The translations under genes and the position numbers were made by a program. The notes under the pieces are model-generated. The model was not told the DNA's origin. It made no database searches and was given only the letters and a program-made list of their open reading frames with translations. From Arthrobacter sp. S39 (GTDB lineage: Bacteria > Actinomycetota > Actinomycetes > Actinomycetales > Micrococcaceae): a stretch of 64,000 nt of DNA. The stretch spans positions 248,001 to 312,000 of the forward strand of contig NZ_SIHX01000001.1 of the NCBI RefSeq assembly GCF_004320525.1, written 5' to 3'. Numbering within the stretch: the stretch's first letter is position 1; each line of letters opens with the position of its first letter. This document shows positions 8,791 to 17,187 of this stretch, piece after piece.

Positions 8791-9557
8791 TTGTAGAGGT
8801 CCGACCTGGTCATGACGCGCGGTCCGCTGTCCTGCGCGTCGAGCGGTTCCTTGCTGAGCCAGAGGGCAGCGAATTCTGAGGCGAAGACGATCTTGTCCGC
8901 GTTGATGTCGTTCACGGCAACGGTGACCATAAGGAGTCCGGTGGGGAGGTTGACGTCACGGGGATCCGGTGCCGGTTCTGCACTTGCCGACGGGGCCGGG
9001 TTTGCCACGGCTCCTTCGGGTGCCCGTTGGACGGCGGTCACCAGTGCTTTGCGGATGGACAGTTGCACGGTTTCCTGGTCGGCTTTGGCTTCGATGCCGC
9101 CATTGGGCAGGGTGATGAAGATGCCCACCGTGTCACCCGCCGCCAGGCGTCCGCCCACAACGCGCTGGGGTTCCAGCTGAAAGGAGACTTCCTGCAGGCC
9201 TGCCGGGACAGGGACCGAACCCAGGGTCTTCAGTTCCTCAGGCGAGATCAGCCTCTCTGCAAGCAGTTGCTCGCCGGGTACGAGGTCTGCGGAGGTGACC
9301 TTCCCGACCGCTCCGTCCAGCGTGTTCAGGGCAGTCTTGGCGACGGCGGTGCCAGGTAGTTCCTGAAGGGCAACCGATGCTTTCACCGTCTCAGCGGAGG
9401 AACCTGCCGGAACGGCTTTGGTCACAACAAGGACGCCGACCGGGTCAAGGCCGCTGACCGCCCGTTGATCGGCTCCCTGGGCGTAGGACACCACGATGAC
9501 CGCTCCGACTATGGCCAGCAGCACTGCCACTACTCCGGCCAATAAACGTGACTTCAC
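8787..9557 (-). CDS. cpaB: Flp pilus assembly protein CpaB (cassette B)
   Basis: A 256-residue exported protein with one N-terminal membrane anchor (about 5-28) and an SAF domain (about 45-110, GVLVVTKAVPAGSSAETV), followed by the RcpC/CpaB region VVGGRLAAGDTVGIFITLP. In diderms CpaB/RcpC supports the secretin; in this presumably monoderm cell it probably sits on the outer face of the membrane or in the wall. The 3' end overlaps cpaE by 4 bases. A 42-base gap separates it from tadG. The paralogue is at 16377-17159. Confidence 0.85.
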   Translation of the reverse strand: MKSRLLAGVVAVLLAIVGAVIVVSYAQGADQRAVSGLDPVGVLVVTKAVPAGSSAETVKASVALQELPGTAVAKTALNTLDGAVGKVTSADLVPGEQLLAERLISPEELKTLGSVPVPAGLQEVSFQLEPQRVVGGRLAAGDTVGIFITLPNGGIEAKADQETVQLSIRKALVTAVQRAPEGAVANPAPSASAEPAPDPRDVNLPTGLLMVTVAVNDINADKIVFASEFAALWLSKEPLDAQDSGPRVMTRSDLYK

Positions 9558-9599
9558 TGACTGCTCCTGTGCGTTTCACAAATCATGGTGTTCTCTGAA

Positions 9600-10631
9600 C
9601 TAATTGCTGAGTGCAACGACGGTGGCACCATCGGCGTTTATTGGCCCCAGGGTGTAGCCGTTGGCCAAGGAAACGTATTTGACGAAGGTTCCGATAATGC
9701 CCCGGCATGGTTCTTTGCATTCCAGGGCTGACGGGACATCCGGTGACCTGTTGCGGAAGGTGTAGGGAAGGCCCGTGTTGCCAACCTTCCACCCGGCCAC
9801 CCTGAATGCGGCGAAGGTTGTGAGGCCGAAGACTGCATTTGTGCCGGTGCCGGTGACTGAATTGAAGATGGGCAGCAAGAGGATGACGTCCTTGCCCGCA
9901 TTCATGTCCGCTGCCCAGCCGTTCAGAGTGGCCTCACAATTGGGCGGCGCATTGTTACCGGTGTCTCCGCCGGCAGTGCTGGTGGCGATGTCGATGATCG
10001 CGCCGCACTGGCCGGAGTCCTGTTTCAGTTCACCGAACCCGCCCTCGACTGCGGCCCCGGACGGCCCGTAGTTGCAGTCGGTGTTGGCGTTCTTCCCATG
10101 CAACTGGAGAAGCTGCATCACGTCAGTCTGGTTTCGAACCTGGCAAACCGAGACGGTGATAGGGAAAGCTGTGAGCCCTTTTTCCGGGCTGCCCCAGAGG
10201 ACGGTTGCCGGGGCGTTGACCTCCGCCGTATTCATTCCCAGGGCCCGGGCGAAGAAAAGGGAGACTTCATTGGGGGAGTGGCCGGCTTCCTGCGCGGACG
10301 CCCTCACAGTTACTGTCCGGGCGGTTTTGTCTAGGACAGCGGACTTGATGTTGCTGAGGCCATCGTTGGCGTTGCCGCTGGTAAGGGATACGGCAAGGGA
10401 AGACGTTGCAGAACAGTCCGGATCACTGGCGCTCCTGGCGCACTTTTGGGCGATCGCCAAGGCAGCGGCGTCGGCTCCATTTCGGAGCTGGGCCCGTTCG
10501 GCGTAGAGCATGCCCACATCCACGGCGATGGCGCCGAAGCCTAAAAGTGCCACCAGCATCATGGCGACGATGACGCTCACGGCGCCGCATTCGCCGTCGT
10601 TCTTCACGTTGGTTCGGTTCAGCCGCCGCAT
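9600..10631 (-). CDS. tadG: Tad pilus pseudopilin-like protein TadG (cassette B)
   Basis: A 343-residue protein with the Tad N-terminal domain: a membrane helix (VSVIVAMMLVALLGFGAIAVDVGMLYAERAQLRNGADAAAL) and a large extracytoplasmic C-terminal region. I chose the ATG at 10631 because it overlaps the tadE stop by 13 bases, exactly as in the second cassette, although the frame stays open to 10733. Nine cysteines (for example QKCARSASDPDCSA, VSVCQV, LECKEPC) suggest a disulfide-linked outer domain. It probably acts as a minor pilin or anchor. Confidence 0.82.
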   Translation of the reverse strand: MRRLNRTNVKNDGECGAVSVIVAMMLVALLGFGAIAVDVGMLYAERAQLRNGADAAALAIAQKCARSASDPDCSATSSLAVSLTSGNANDGLSNIKSAVLDKTARTVTVRASAQEAGHSPNEVSLFFARALGMNTAEVNAPATVLWGSPEKGLTAFPITVSVCQVRNQTDVMQLLQLHGKNANTDCNYGPSGAAVEGGFGELKQDSGQCGAIIDIATSTAGGDTGNNAPPNCEATLNGWAADMNAGKDVILLLPIFNSVTGTGTNAVFGLTTFAAFRVAGWKVGNTGLPYTFRNRSPDVPSALECKEPCRGIIGTFVKYVSLANGYTLGPINADGATVVALSN

Positions 10632-11011
10632 AGCATTGCTCCTTTGCCCGTCATGGTGAACGGACCGGCTATGCCTGTCATGGTGGACAGGCTGTACGTG
10701 ACGGTGATGGAAATGCGGTGACCGGGTGCACATGTCGTTGAGCTGGGCGTATCGAGGTTCTTGAAGGTGATGTTCGCGTCCGCCAGGCCCGGTTGTAGGG
10801 AAAGCGCTGTGCTCTTCGCTGCATTGCGGGCTGCTGTCGCGTTGTTGGAGATTGCCATGACCCGGACCCCTTCACGCGCGGCAGCCGAGAGCGACGCCTG
10901 CGCGTTGTACACGCGACCGAATTCCATGATCCCTAAGAGCAGCATGACCAGCAGGGGTGCGACGATCGCGAACTCGACCGCAACGGCGCCGCGTTCGGAT
11001 GCCCTCGACAT
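10619..11011 (-). CDS. tadE: Tad pilus pseudopilin TadE (cassette B)
   Basis: A 130-residue TadE-like minor pilin. Residues 1-40 hold the motif ERGAVAVEFAIVAPLLVMLLLGIMEFG: a type IVb-like cleavage site after the Gly of RGAVAVEF with Glu at +5, then the hydrophobic helix. The rest is a small extracellular domain that ends in CGG. It precedes tadG with a 13-base overlap. Processing should be done by the peptidase at 19474. Confidence 0.85.
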   Translation of the reverse strand: MSRASERGAVAVEFAIVAPLLVMLLLGIMEFGRVYNAQASLSAAAREGVRVMAISNNATAARNAAKSTALSLQPGLADANITFKNLDTPSSTTCAPGHRISITVTYSLSTMTGIAGPFTMTGKGAMLCGG

Positions 11012-11051
11012 GAAGAGACCTTTCAGCCAGTATCGTCTGGTTTGGAACCGG

Positions 11052-11080
11052 AGTGGCGGCGGCTAAATGCCGCCGCCACT
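11052..11080 (-). terminator. hairpin after cassette B pilin gene
   Basis: A 12-base-pair perfect stem (AGTGGCGGCGGC with GCCGCCGCCACT) with a 5-base loop lies between the Flp pilin stop (11132) and tadE (11011). There is no T-run, so it is more likely a partial terminator or a 3' stabiliser for the pilin message than a full stop. Confidence 0.6.
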
Positions 11081-11131
11081 GTCCTAGATTCTCGGGAAGA
11101 GTTAGGCGAGGCTGAGCGCCCAGCGACTGAG

Positions 11132-11368
11132 TTATGGTGCGCAGCTTCCGCCAGCTGCAGCGGTAGCGGTAGCGGCGGTTGCAGTCCAGGTACCGCCGCC
11201 GACGGAGCAAGAAACTTCCTGGAACATCAGGTTTAGTGTTCCACCGAGCAAAGTGACCGCAACGATTATGACGACGGCGATGAGGCCAACCATGATGCCG
11301 TACTCGACGGCGGTTGCGCCTTTCTCGTTGCGGAGACGGACTGAGAGGTTGGTGTAAAGAGAAAGCAT
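11132..11368 (-). CDS. flp: Flp-family type IVb pilin (cassette B)
   Basis: A 78-residue pilin precursor. A short basic leader (MLSLYTNLSVRLRNEKG) precedes the cleavage site EKG/ATAVEY, with Glu and Tyr at +5 and +6, then a hydrophobic helix. Its C-terminus is longer than in the other three pilins and ends in an Ala/Thr-rich low-complexity tail with two cysteines (about 54 and 76). AGGAGT, 5 bases before the ATG, is a good ribosome binding site. It is the first gene after the 264-bp gap that separates the cassettes, so it should be the major pilin of cassette B. Confidence 0.88.
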   Translation of the reverse strand: MLSLYTNLSVRLRNEKGATAVEYGIMVGLIAVVIIVAVTLLGGTLNLMFQEVSCSVGGGTWTATAATATAAAGGSCAP

Positions 11369-11560
11369 TGAGACTCCTGAGCGAGTGGGTGAAGCTGGTC
11401 CAGCACCAGCTCTGACAAAAATCTAGCAACGCTTGATCGCACAATGGCGGGAGTTTGCAGCATCCTGTGCTAAGCCTTCCCAACGTGCACTCTTCCTGCG
11501 CTTTTCCTTAGCTGGCACTGCGTTGAAACTTGGAAATGCCAGATTCTTCGGGCACACAGG

Positions 11561-11595
11561 CGGACCCCCTCGGTTCTGGGTGCCGAGGGGGTCCG
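11561..11595 (-). terminator. strong terminator-like hairpin between Tad cassettes
   Basis: A perfect 13-base-pair stem (CGGACCCCCTCGG with CCGAGGGGGTCCG) and 9-base loop, 38 bases after the stop of the pilin at 11633. It marks the likely end of the cassette A transcript. It has no T-run on the minus strand, which is common in high-GC actinobacteria. The remaining gap, 11369-11560, should hold the cassette B promoter, but I see no convincing -35/-10 pair. Confidence 0.7.
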
Positions 11596-11632
11596 GTTCT
11601 TGGGGCGCCGGGTGGCGCGTTTGGGTCAGGAA

Positions 11633-11845
11633 TTAGGGAATTCCGAGAGCCGTTCTGAGGGTTGTTGTCATTCCCATATAGTGCAGGTTCAGGGCCTGGC
11701 CGAAGGCCGCGACGCCGAGCACGAGTGCCAGGGCCAGGAACGACAGCAGAATCCCGTACTCTGTGGCCGTTGCCCCCCGTTGGTCCTCAAACGCGGCTTT
11801 CAGGCGGGCGACAAGGCGTTGGGCGTGAATGTTGAGCAGTAACAC
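11633..11845 (-). CDS. flp: Flp-family type IVb pilin at the end of cassette A
   Basis: A 70-residue pilin precursor with a GTG start and cleavage site QRG/ATATEY, then a hydrophobic helix. Its ribosome binding site (AGGGGAAACC) overlaps the tadC stop region 8 bases upstream, so it is co-transcribed with cassette A despite lying far from the other pilins. The leader is longer (about 24 residues) than in the cassette A pilins, and the C-terminus (NLHYMGMTTTLRTALGIP) differs. It could be a minor or tip pilin. A strong hairpin follows. Confidence 0.85.
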   Translation of the reverse strand: MLLLNIHAQRLVARLKAAFEDQRGATATEYGILLSFLALALVLGVAAFGQALNLHYMGMTTTLRTALGIP

Positions 11846-11853
11846 GGTTTCCC

Positions 11854-12729
11854 CTAGGAAAAGACAGCCATGATCTGGAGCACTGCCGGCCCCAGCAATA
11901 CGATGAACAGGGTCGGAAGGATGAAGAAAATCAGCGGAAAGAGCATCTTGACGGGCATCTTCATGGCATGCTCTTCCGCCCGCTGCCGCCTCTTGATCCT
12001 CATGTCTTTGGCCTGGGTCTTGAGGACTCCGGCAATCGCAATGCCGTAAGTGTCGGCCTGGACTACCGCCCGGATGAAGGTGCGGACGTCAGGGACGTCC
12101 ACCCTCTCGGCGAGCGATAGGTAGGCTTCCTTCCGTGACCGGCCCACTTGTATGTCCTGGAGGGTCCTGATCAGTTCGTCCGCAAGCGGTCCGCGGCCAT
12201 TTTCACCGGCCCTTCCCATAGCGGTCTCGAAGCCCAACCCCGCCTGAACTGAAATCAGCATCTGGTCCAGCGCGTTGGGAAGTTCGAGCCTTATCTCTTC
12301 CCGCCGTTTCTGAGCCCGATTTCGCAACAGGATGTCCGGGACGAAGTACGCCAATGCCATGATCACGATGCCGATCACGAAGCGTCCGGCGGACGGTGCA
12401 CCAAGAAAGACGAGAAGCCCCAGAATCGCACCGCCGAAAGCCAGCATGGGCTTGACCATGATGATCCGTGCCAGCGGCCATTGCTTGGGGCGGCCCGCTC
12501 CTGCCAACTGCTTGTCCAGCCACGCTTCGTAGCTGTGCGGGGTGAGCCGCTTGGAAAGGGCAGCGATTTGCTCATTGACGTTCAGGGACTGGGCAACTTG
12601 GCTAGGCCGGCGTCCAAGGTTGGTTTGGATATTGCGGAGTCCGGCGCGATCGCCTGTGAAGGCCAGCCAGATCATGCCCGAAATCGGAAGAACGATGGCC
12701 AGGATTGCTGCCATTGCGATGGGTTGCAT
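11854..12729 (-). CDS. tadC: Tad pilus inner-membrane platform protein TadC (cassette A)
   Basis: A 291-residue F-domain membrane protein with the same plan as the protein at 4206: an N-terminal membrane segment, paired helices at about 92-125, a cytoplasmic F domain with LDQMLISVQAGLGFETAMGRAG, and a C-terminal hydrophobic segment ending ILGPAV-like (VLLGPAVLQIMAVFS). It forms the platform with the tadB product 11 bases upstream and is followed at once by a pilin gene. Confidence 0.9.
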   Translation of the reverse strand: MQPIAMAAILAIVLPISGMIWLAFTGDRAGLRNIQTNLGRRPSQVAQSLNVNEQIAALSKRLTPHSYEAWLDKQLAGAGRPKQWPLARIIMVKPMLAFGGAILGLLVFLGAPSAGRFVIGIVIMALAYFVPDILLRNRAQKRREEIRLELPNALDQMLISVQAGLGFETAMGRAGENGRGPLADELIRTLQDIQVGRSRKEAYLSLAERVDVPDVRTFIRAVVQADTYGIAIAGVLKTQAKDMRIKRRQRAEEHAMKMPVKMLFPLIFFILPTLFIVLLGPAVLQIMAVFS

Positions 12730-12740
12730 AACTACCGCCC

Positions 12741-13691
12741 CTAGTACTTCGGCTTAATGATTCGGCTAAGCCAAAGGCCGCCGACTGAGAGAAGGGCGAT
12801 CGCCGCACCAAGCATGACGAACCCGATGAAGGTTGTTGTGAAGACTCGTGCGTACGTCGGATTGAAGGTCACGAGGCCGATGAACATGAGGATCGGCAAC
12901 GCCATCAGCACGAGCGCGGAGATCCGGCCTTCCGCACTCAAAGCCCGTACCTGGCCCCTGACCTGGTTTCGGTCCCGGATTGTTTCGCCAACATGGTCAA
13001 GGACCTCGGCGAGGTCGCCACCCACCTCCCGATGGATCTCAATAGCTTGCGCAATCCAGTAGAAGTCTTCGCTGGCTGTTCTACTGGACACATCAGCCAA
13101 GGATTCGCCCAGGTCACGTCCGATCCGAGTTTCGTTGACTATTCGACTCAGTTCTTCGGCCATCGGCCCTTCGTTTTCCTGAGCAGCCGCATCGATAGCC
13201 CTCAGAAGGCTGTGCCCTGCGCGAAGACCCCCTGCGAACATCTGGAGCGTGTCCGGCACCTGGGTGTCGAATTTCCGCCGCCGCCGAGAGATGAGAAGGT
13301 TCAGGAGAACAAAGAGCAAGAACGGGGCGAGCAAAACGGAGAGGATGCTGATCCCGAGTCCTCCGAGGAGGAACCCCAGCACTCCCGCCACCAGGGTTAT
13401 TGCCCCAGCCATAAGAAGATACTCGCCCGGCTCCTTGTGGAGGCCTGCCTGCTCAAGCTTCTCGCGTTTAAACAAGCCACTGGACCGATTTTTCAGGCCG
13501 CGGTTCAGAATCCCGGCGGCCTGGTCTGTCAGCCTTGTCAGGCCGGAGGAATAGTGCACGGCATCAGGACGCCTTCGAGACAGCGCGACTCCCGCCCGAC
13601 CCCTGATAACCACTCCGAATACGAGCCCGAGGGCCAGGTAGACCAAGAACAGTCCACCGATGAATATGCCCACTGGCAACTCGGCTCCCAT
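12741..13691 (-). CDS. tadB: Tad pilus inner-membrane platform protein TadB (cassette A)
   Basis: A 316-residue F-domain protein. It has an N-terminal membrane segment (about 7-27), hydrophobic helices at about 92-130, a cytoplasmic F domain (AGGLRAGHSLLRAIDAAAQ; DFYWIAQAIEIHREVGGDL) and two C-terminal membrane segments. It starts 2 bases after the tadA stop. The F-domain signature is closely shared with the protein at 5098; the first 80 residues are much less alike. Confidence 0.9.
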   Translation of the reverse strand: MGAELPVGIFIGGLFLVYLALGLVFGVVIRGRAGVALSRRRPDAVHYSSGLTRLTDQAAGILNRGLKNRSSGLFKREKLEQAGLHKEPGEYLLMAGAITLVAGVLGFLLGGLGISILSVLLAPFLLFVLLNLLISRRRRKFDTQVPDTLQMFAGGLRAGHSLLRAIDAAAQENEGPMAEELSRIVNETRIGRDLGESLADVSSRTASEDFYWIAQAIEIHREVGGDLAEVLDHVGETIRDRNQVRGQVRALSAEGRISALVLMALPILMFIGLVTFNPTYARVFTTTFIGFVMLGAAIALLSVGGLWLSRIIKPKY

Positions 13692-13693
13692 GG

Positions 13694-15178
13694 CTACCTG
13701 CCCCTGACGGGCTGGGCCCCAAAGACCTGGGGAGAGATATGGATGCCGAGTTCAACGAACCTGTCGGTAAACCGCGGCCGCACACCCGTCGGAATCGGCT
13801 TGCCCAAGAACCGGCCGCTCGCATCAACACCAGCGGAGTAGTCGAAGACGAACGCATCCTGAAGGGTCACGATGTCACCTTCCATACCCTGGACCTCCGT
13901 GATGTGGGTCACCCGTCGGGTTCCGTCCCGAAGCCTTGAGATGTGGACGATGAGGTTGACGGCAGAGGCCACCTGCTCCCTCACAGCTCGGAGCGGGAGA
14001 TCCATTCCAGCCATCAGGACAAGAGTTTCAAGGCGGGCAATAGCGTCCCGCGGAGAGTTGGCGTGAACGGTGGAGAGGGATCCGTCGTGTCCTGTGTTCA
14101 TGGCTTGCAACATGTCAAGACATTCGCCGCCGCGGACCTCACCGACCACGATGCGGTCAGGACGCATGCGGAGTGAGTTCCGCACAAGGTCGCGGATGGC
14201 GACTTCACCTTTGCCCTCGATGTTCGCTGGCCGGCTTTCCAACCTGACCACGTGATCCTGCTGTAATTGCAGTTCAACCGCATCCTCAATGGTGACGATT
14301 CGGTCGGAAGCCGGAATGAACGACGAAAGGGCATTCAGCAGGGTGGTCTTGCCGGTGCCGGTACCTCCCGAGACGATGATGTTCATGCGGGCAAGGACGC
14401 AGGCTTGGAGCAGTTCAGCCATTTCAGGCGAGAGGCTGCCGTAGCCGATCAGCTTCTGGACCGTCAGTGCGTCGCCTCCGAACTTTCGGATGGTTAGAGC
14501 GGGTCCGTTGACGGCCAGCGGCGGAATGATCGCGTTCACGCGCGACCCGTCAGCGAGTCGGGCATCCACAAGGGGAGATGATTCGTCGATGCGACGGCCG
14601 ACCTTCGAGACGATGCGTTCGATGACCCGCCTCAGCGCATCATCGGAAGCAAACTTCGTGTCCGTCATGATGAGTTTGCCGGCGCGTTCCACGTAGACCT
14701 GGTCAAACCGGTTCACCATTACTTCGGTAACTGACGGATCGTCAAGAAAGCGCTGGATTGGGCCATGACCAAGTACGTCGTCGATGATCTCCCGGGTAAG
14801 CCGCTGGCGCTCAGTCGCTGTCAGCGGAACTTGTTCCTCGTCAACGACGATTTTGAGTTCGTCTTTGACGTACTGATGGAGTTCGGCTTCTTCAAGCGAC
14901 GAATCGGTGATGCGCGCGCCCAGTCGTTCATAGAGTGCCTGGCTGGCACGCTCCTTGAGGGCGCCAAGGGCTCCGCTGGCAGCGGCCGCCGTTTGCGTGA
15001 GCTCAACAACGTCCGCTGCATGAGCAGTTTCTGCGGTCTTTGCCTCGTGAATTCGGCCCAAGGTAGCGGGCTCTGCAGGGCCACCCTGTACTGTAAACGG
15101 GTTCGGCGGAACGGCCTCAACGAGCGTCGTCGGGGACTCTGTACCACGCGCTTTTTCTAGTCTGCGAGAGAGATTCAC
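13694..15178 (-). CDS. tadA: Tad pilus assembly ATPase TadA/CpaF (cassette A)
   Basis: A 494-residue CpaF-type ATPase with Walker [10 protein letters not shown] at 271-279 (Lys277), the [11 protein letters not shown] box, the Walker B stretch [14 protein letters not shown] and the [17 protein letters not shown]is-box. All are intact, so the second motor should be active. Its start overlaps the cpaE stop by 4 bases. The long identical runs shared with the cassette B ATPase (for example [16 protein letters not shown] near the C-terminus) show relatively recent common ancestry or continued exchange between the copies. Confidence 0.95.
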   Translation of the reverse strand: MNLSRRLEKARGTESPTTLVEAVPPNPFTVQGGPAEPATLGRIHEAKTAETAHAADVVELTQTAAAASGALGALKERASQALYERLGARITDSSLEEAELHQYVKDELKIVVDEEQVPLTATERQRLTREIIDDVLGHGPIQRFLDDPSVTEVMVNRFDQVYVERAGKLIMTDTKFASDDALRRVIERIVSKVGRRIDESSPLVDARLADGSRVNAIIPPLAVNGPALTIRKFGGDALTVQKLIGYGSLSPEMAELLQACVLARMNIIVSGGTGTGKTTLLNALSSFIPASDRIVTIEDAVELQLQQDHVVRLESRPANIEGKGEVAIRDLVRNSLRMRPDRIVVGEVRGGECLDMLQAMNTGHDGSLSTVHANSPRDAIARLETLVLMAGMDLPLRAVREQVASAVNLIVHISRLRDGTRRVTHITEVQGMEGDIVTLQDAFVFDYSAGVDASGRFLGKPIPTGVRPRFTDRFVELGIHISPQVFGAQPVRGR

Positions 15179-16380
15179 TGGACTACCGCCCTTCTGTGAA
15201 GTTTCTTATGAGGTCTGGCTTCCCAATTCGGCTTGAAGCGGTCCACCAGCTGGCGCAGTCCTTTGGTGGCCGGGTCCCTGCTACCGTCTTGAAGCAGGGG
15301 GACGCCTTTATTGGTGGAGAACGGAAGCGTCCTGGACCGGGGCAAGACAACATCGACGGGAGCGCCGATGGTGGTTTCCACGTCCTGCAATGTCAGGCCG
15401 GTCCGACGGTCGGCCATATTCAGGACCACGTGGCGCCGTTCGGGCAGGAGGTTCAGTTCCGCTAGGATCTGGCTTCCCGTGCGAAGGCCCCTGATGCTGG
15501 GTATGTCCATTCCGCAAATCCACACTGCGTCCGAGGCGAGGTCCAGGGTTGCCAGGACGTGTTCGCCCAGGCCGGGAGCAGTGTCCACGACGACGTACTG
15601 GAACTCCTGCTTCAGCTGGTTCAGCAGGTGGGTGACGTTCTCGCCACTGATGCGGTCCATTTCCACCGGGTTTCGCGGCGCGCAGAGGGCATAAATTCCG
15701 GCCGGGTGAACGCTGAGGTACGTCTTGAGGACCATGGAGTCCTGACTGGCTGCTCCTACCACAGCGTCGGTGATGGTGTGCTCGGGTTCGAGCATAAGGC
15801 CGCTGGCTACGTCGCCAAATTGGAGATCCAAGTCAACGATCACAACGCCCATTGGAGCGAACTGACCTAGTCCGACGGCGATGTTGGTCGCAACCGTGGT
15901 CTTGCCCACCCCGCCCTTCGGGGAGATAACGGCGATGATGCGTCCGCCTTCAGCATGCTCATGGTGTTCGGAGCTACTTGGTGCGAGGCCCCTCCGACGT
16001 CCGGCAGCGGCCAGGCTGGCCCGTTCCACGATGATTCGAATGTGATCCGATTCGGCCGCCGGGTCCAGGAGGTCCCTCACGCCGGCGCGCATCGCCTGGA
16101 TGGCGACCTCTGAGGACTCCCCAGCCACCAAGATCATGCTGATCTCCGGATACTGCAGATCCATGACCGACGCGAACTTCAGAGCGTCATCTTCCGGGAG
16201 TCCAGGGCCGAGGATGAATACTTCGGGTGGTTCCCCGAGGAGCTGCTTGAGTACTTCGGCCGGGCCTTGGGGAAGGTAATCGGCCTGGAAATACTGCAGG
16301 GACCCAGGCATGCCGGCGGTTGCCATCCGGACACGGCGTTCGAAGTCAGTGTTAGGCGTGATCAGGACGAAGCGGCTCAT
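15175..16380 (-). CDS. cpaE: Tad pilus localisation ATPase TadZ/CpaE (cassette A)
   Basis: A 401-residue protein. The N-terminal domain (1-125) is receiver-like but again lacks the phospho-acceptor (VFILGPGLP). A ParA/MinD-type ATPase follows, with SPKGGVGKTT at about 153-162 and VDLDLQFGD and VVVDTAPGL motifs. It overlaps cpaB (4 bases) and tadA (4 bases), a tight translational chain. The interdomain linker has a His/Glu-rich patch (SSSEHHEHAEGG). Confidence 0.9.
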   Translation of the reverse strand: MSRFVLITPNTDFERRVRMATAGMPGSLQYFQADYLPQGPAEVLKQLLGEPPEVFILGPGLPEDDALKFASVMDLQYPEISMILVAGESSEVAIQAMRAGVRDLLDPAAESDHIRIIVERASLAAAGRRRGLAPSSSEHHEHAEGGRIIAVISPKGGVGKTTVATNIAVGLGQFAPMGVVIVDLDLQFGDVASGLMLEPEHTITDAVVGAASQDSMVLKTYLSVHPAGIYALCAPRNPVEMDRISGENVTHLLNQLKQEFQYVVVDTAPGLGEHVLATLDLASDAVWICGMDIPSIRGLRTGSQILAELNLLPERRHVVLNMADRRTGLTLQDVETTIGAPVDVVLPRSRTLPFSTNKGVPLLQDGSRDPATKGLRQLVDRFKPNWEARPHKKLHRRAVVQ

Positions 16381-17159
16381 CGGAATACCTTGGTCTTGTC
16401 AACCACTCCGGTGTTGCCTTCGGTTGCCTCGGCCGGTTCCTTGGACATGTAGATCCTGCCAAACTCAATGGCGTAGACCAACCGTTCCGCTTCGACGGAG
16501 TTGCGGGCTACCGTGATCAGGTACGTGCCGTCACTTTGGCTGCTGCCCGAACTCAAAGCGCCGTCAGATTCACCTTCCTGGGCCGCCTCAGGCTGAGCGG
16601 CGCTGCCATTGCTGAATTGGGCCGCTGTCACAAGTACCTTGTGGAAAGTGAGTTGCGTACCGGAGGACTGTGTAGCCGTTTCCCCTGAGCCGTTCGTTGA
16701 CGTCTCAGTCAGCGAGACGAAGATGCCGACCGTGTCGCCGGCCGTGACTTTTCCGCCGACCACCCGTTCGATGGGGAGTTTGAGAGTAACTTCCTGCATT
16801 CCATCCGGCACTGCAACCCTTGACGGACCAAGGAAGGAATCGGGATCAACCATGCGGCTTGCCATCAGCTGTTCGCCGGGAACCAGCGAAACTGCAGTGA
16901 CTTTGCTGCCCAGCTCCGAAAGTTCCGTGACGGTCCCCTCAGTGAGGCTGGACTTCTGAATTGGCTTCAGGGCCACGGAACCGCCGATTTCACTCGCCGG
17001 CGTCCCTGCAGGAATGGCTTTCTGTACGACGAGGACCTCGGAGGTCTCGGTGCCTGCCATGGCTCGTTGATCGGCGCTTTGGACATATGTGATGAGAAGG
17101 ACTGTGCCGATAATTGCAACGAGTAGCGCGGCGATGCCTCCCAGTAGGCGTGTTTTCAT
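16377..17159 (-). CDS. cpaB: Flp pilus assembly protein CpaB (cassette A)
   Basis: A 260-residue anchored extracytoplasmic protein: a membrane segment at about 6-27, an SAF domain (SEVLVVQKAIPAGTPASEI) and the RVVGGKVTAGDTVGIFVSL region. An acidic/Ser-rich insert (about 195-222, GSAAQPEAAQEGESDGALSSGSS) is longer than in the cassette B copy. It follows tadG after a 28-base gap. Confidence 0.85.
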   Translation of the reverse strand: MKTRLLGGIAALLVAIIGTVLLITYVQSADQRAMAGTETSEVLVVQKAIPAGTPASEIGGSVALKPIQKSSLTEGTVTELSELGSKVTAVSLVPGEQLMASRMVDPDSFLGPSRVAVPDGMQEVTLKLPIERVVGGKVTAGDTVGIFVSLTETSTNGSGETATQSSGTQLTFHKVLVTAAQFSNGSAAQPEAAQEGESDGALSSGSSQSDGTYLITVARNSVEAERLVYAIEFGRIYMSKEPAEATEGNTGVVDKTKVFR

Positions 17160-17187
17160 TTCTCCCCTTAGTTGGTGCAGTTGGTGC

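Noticed and set aside
10632..10733. A 34-residue N-terminal extension of cassette B TadG
   Set aside because: His/Arg-rich residues lying within tadE; the second cassette shows the same 13-base overlap with the shorter start.
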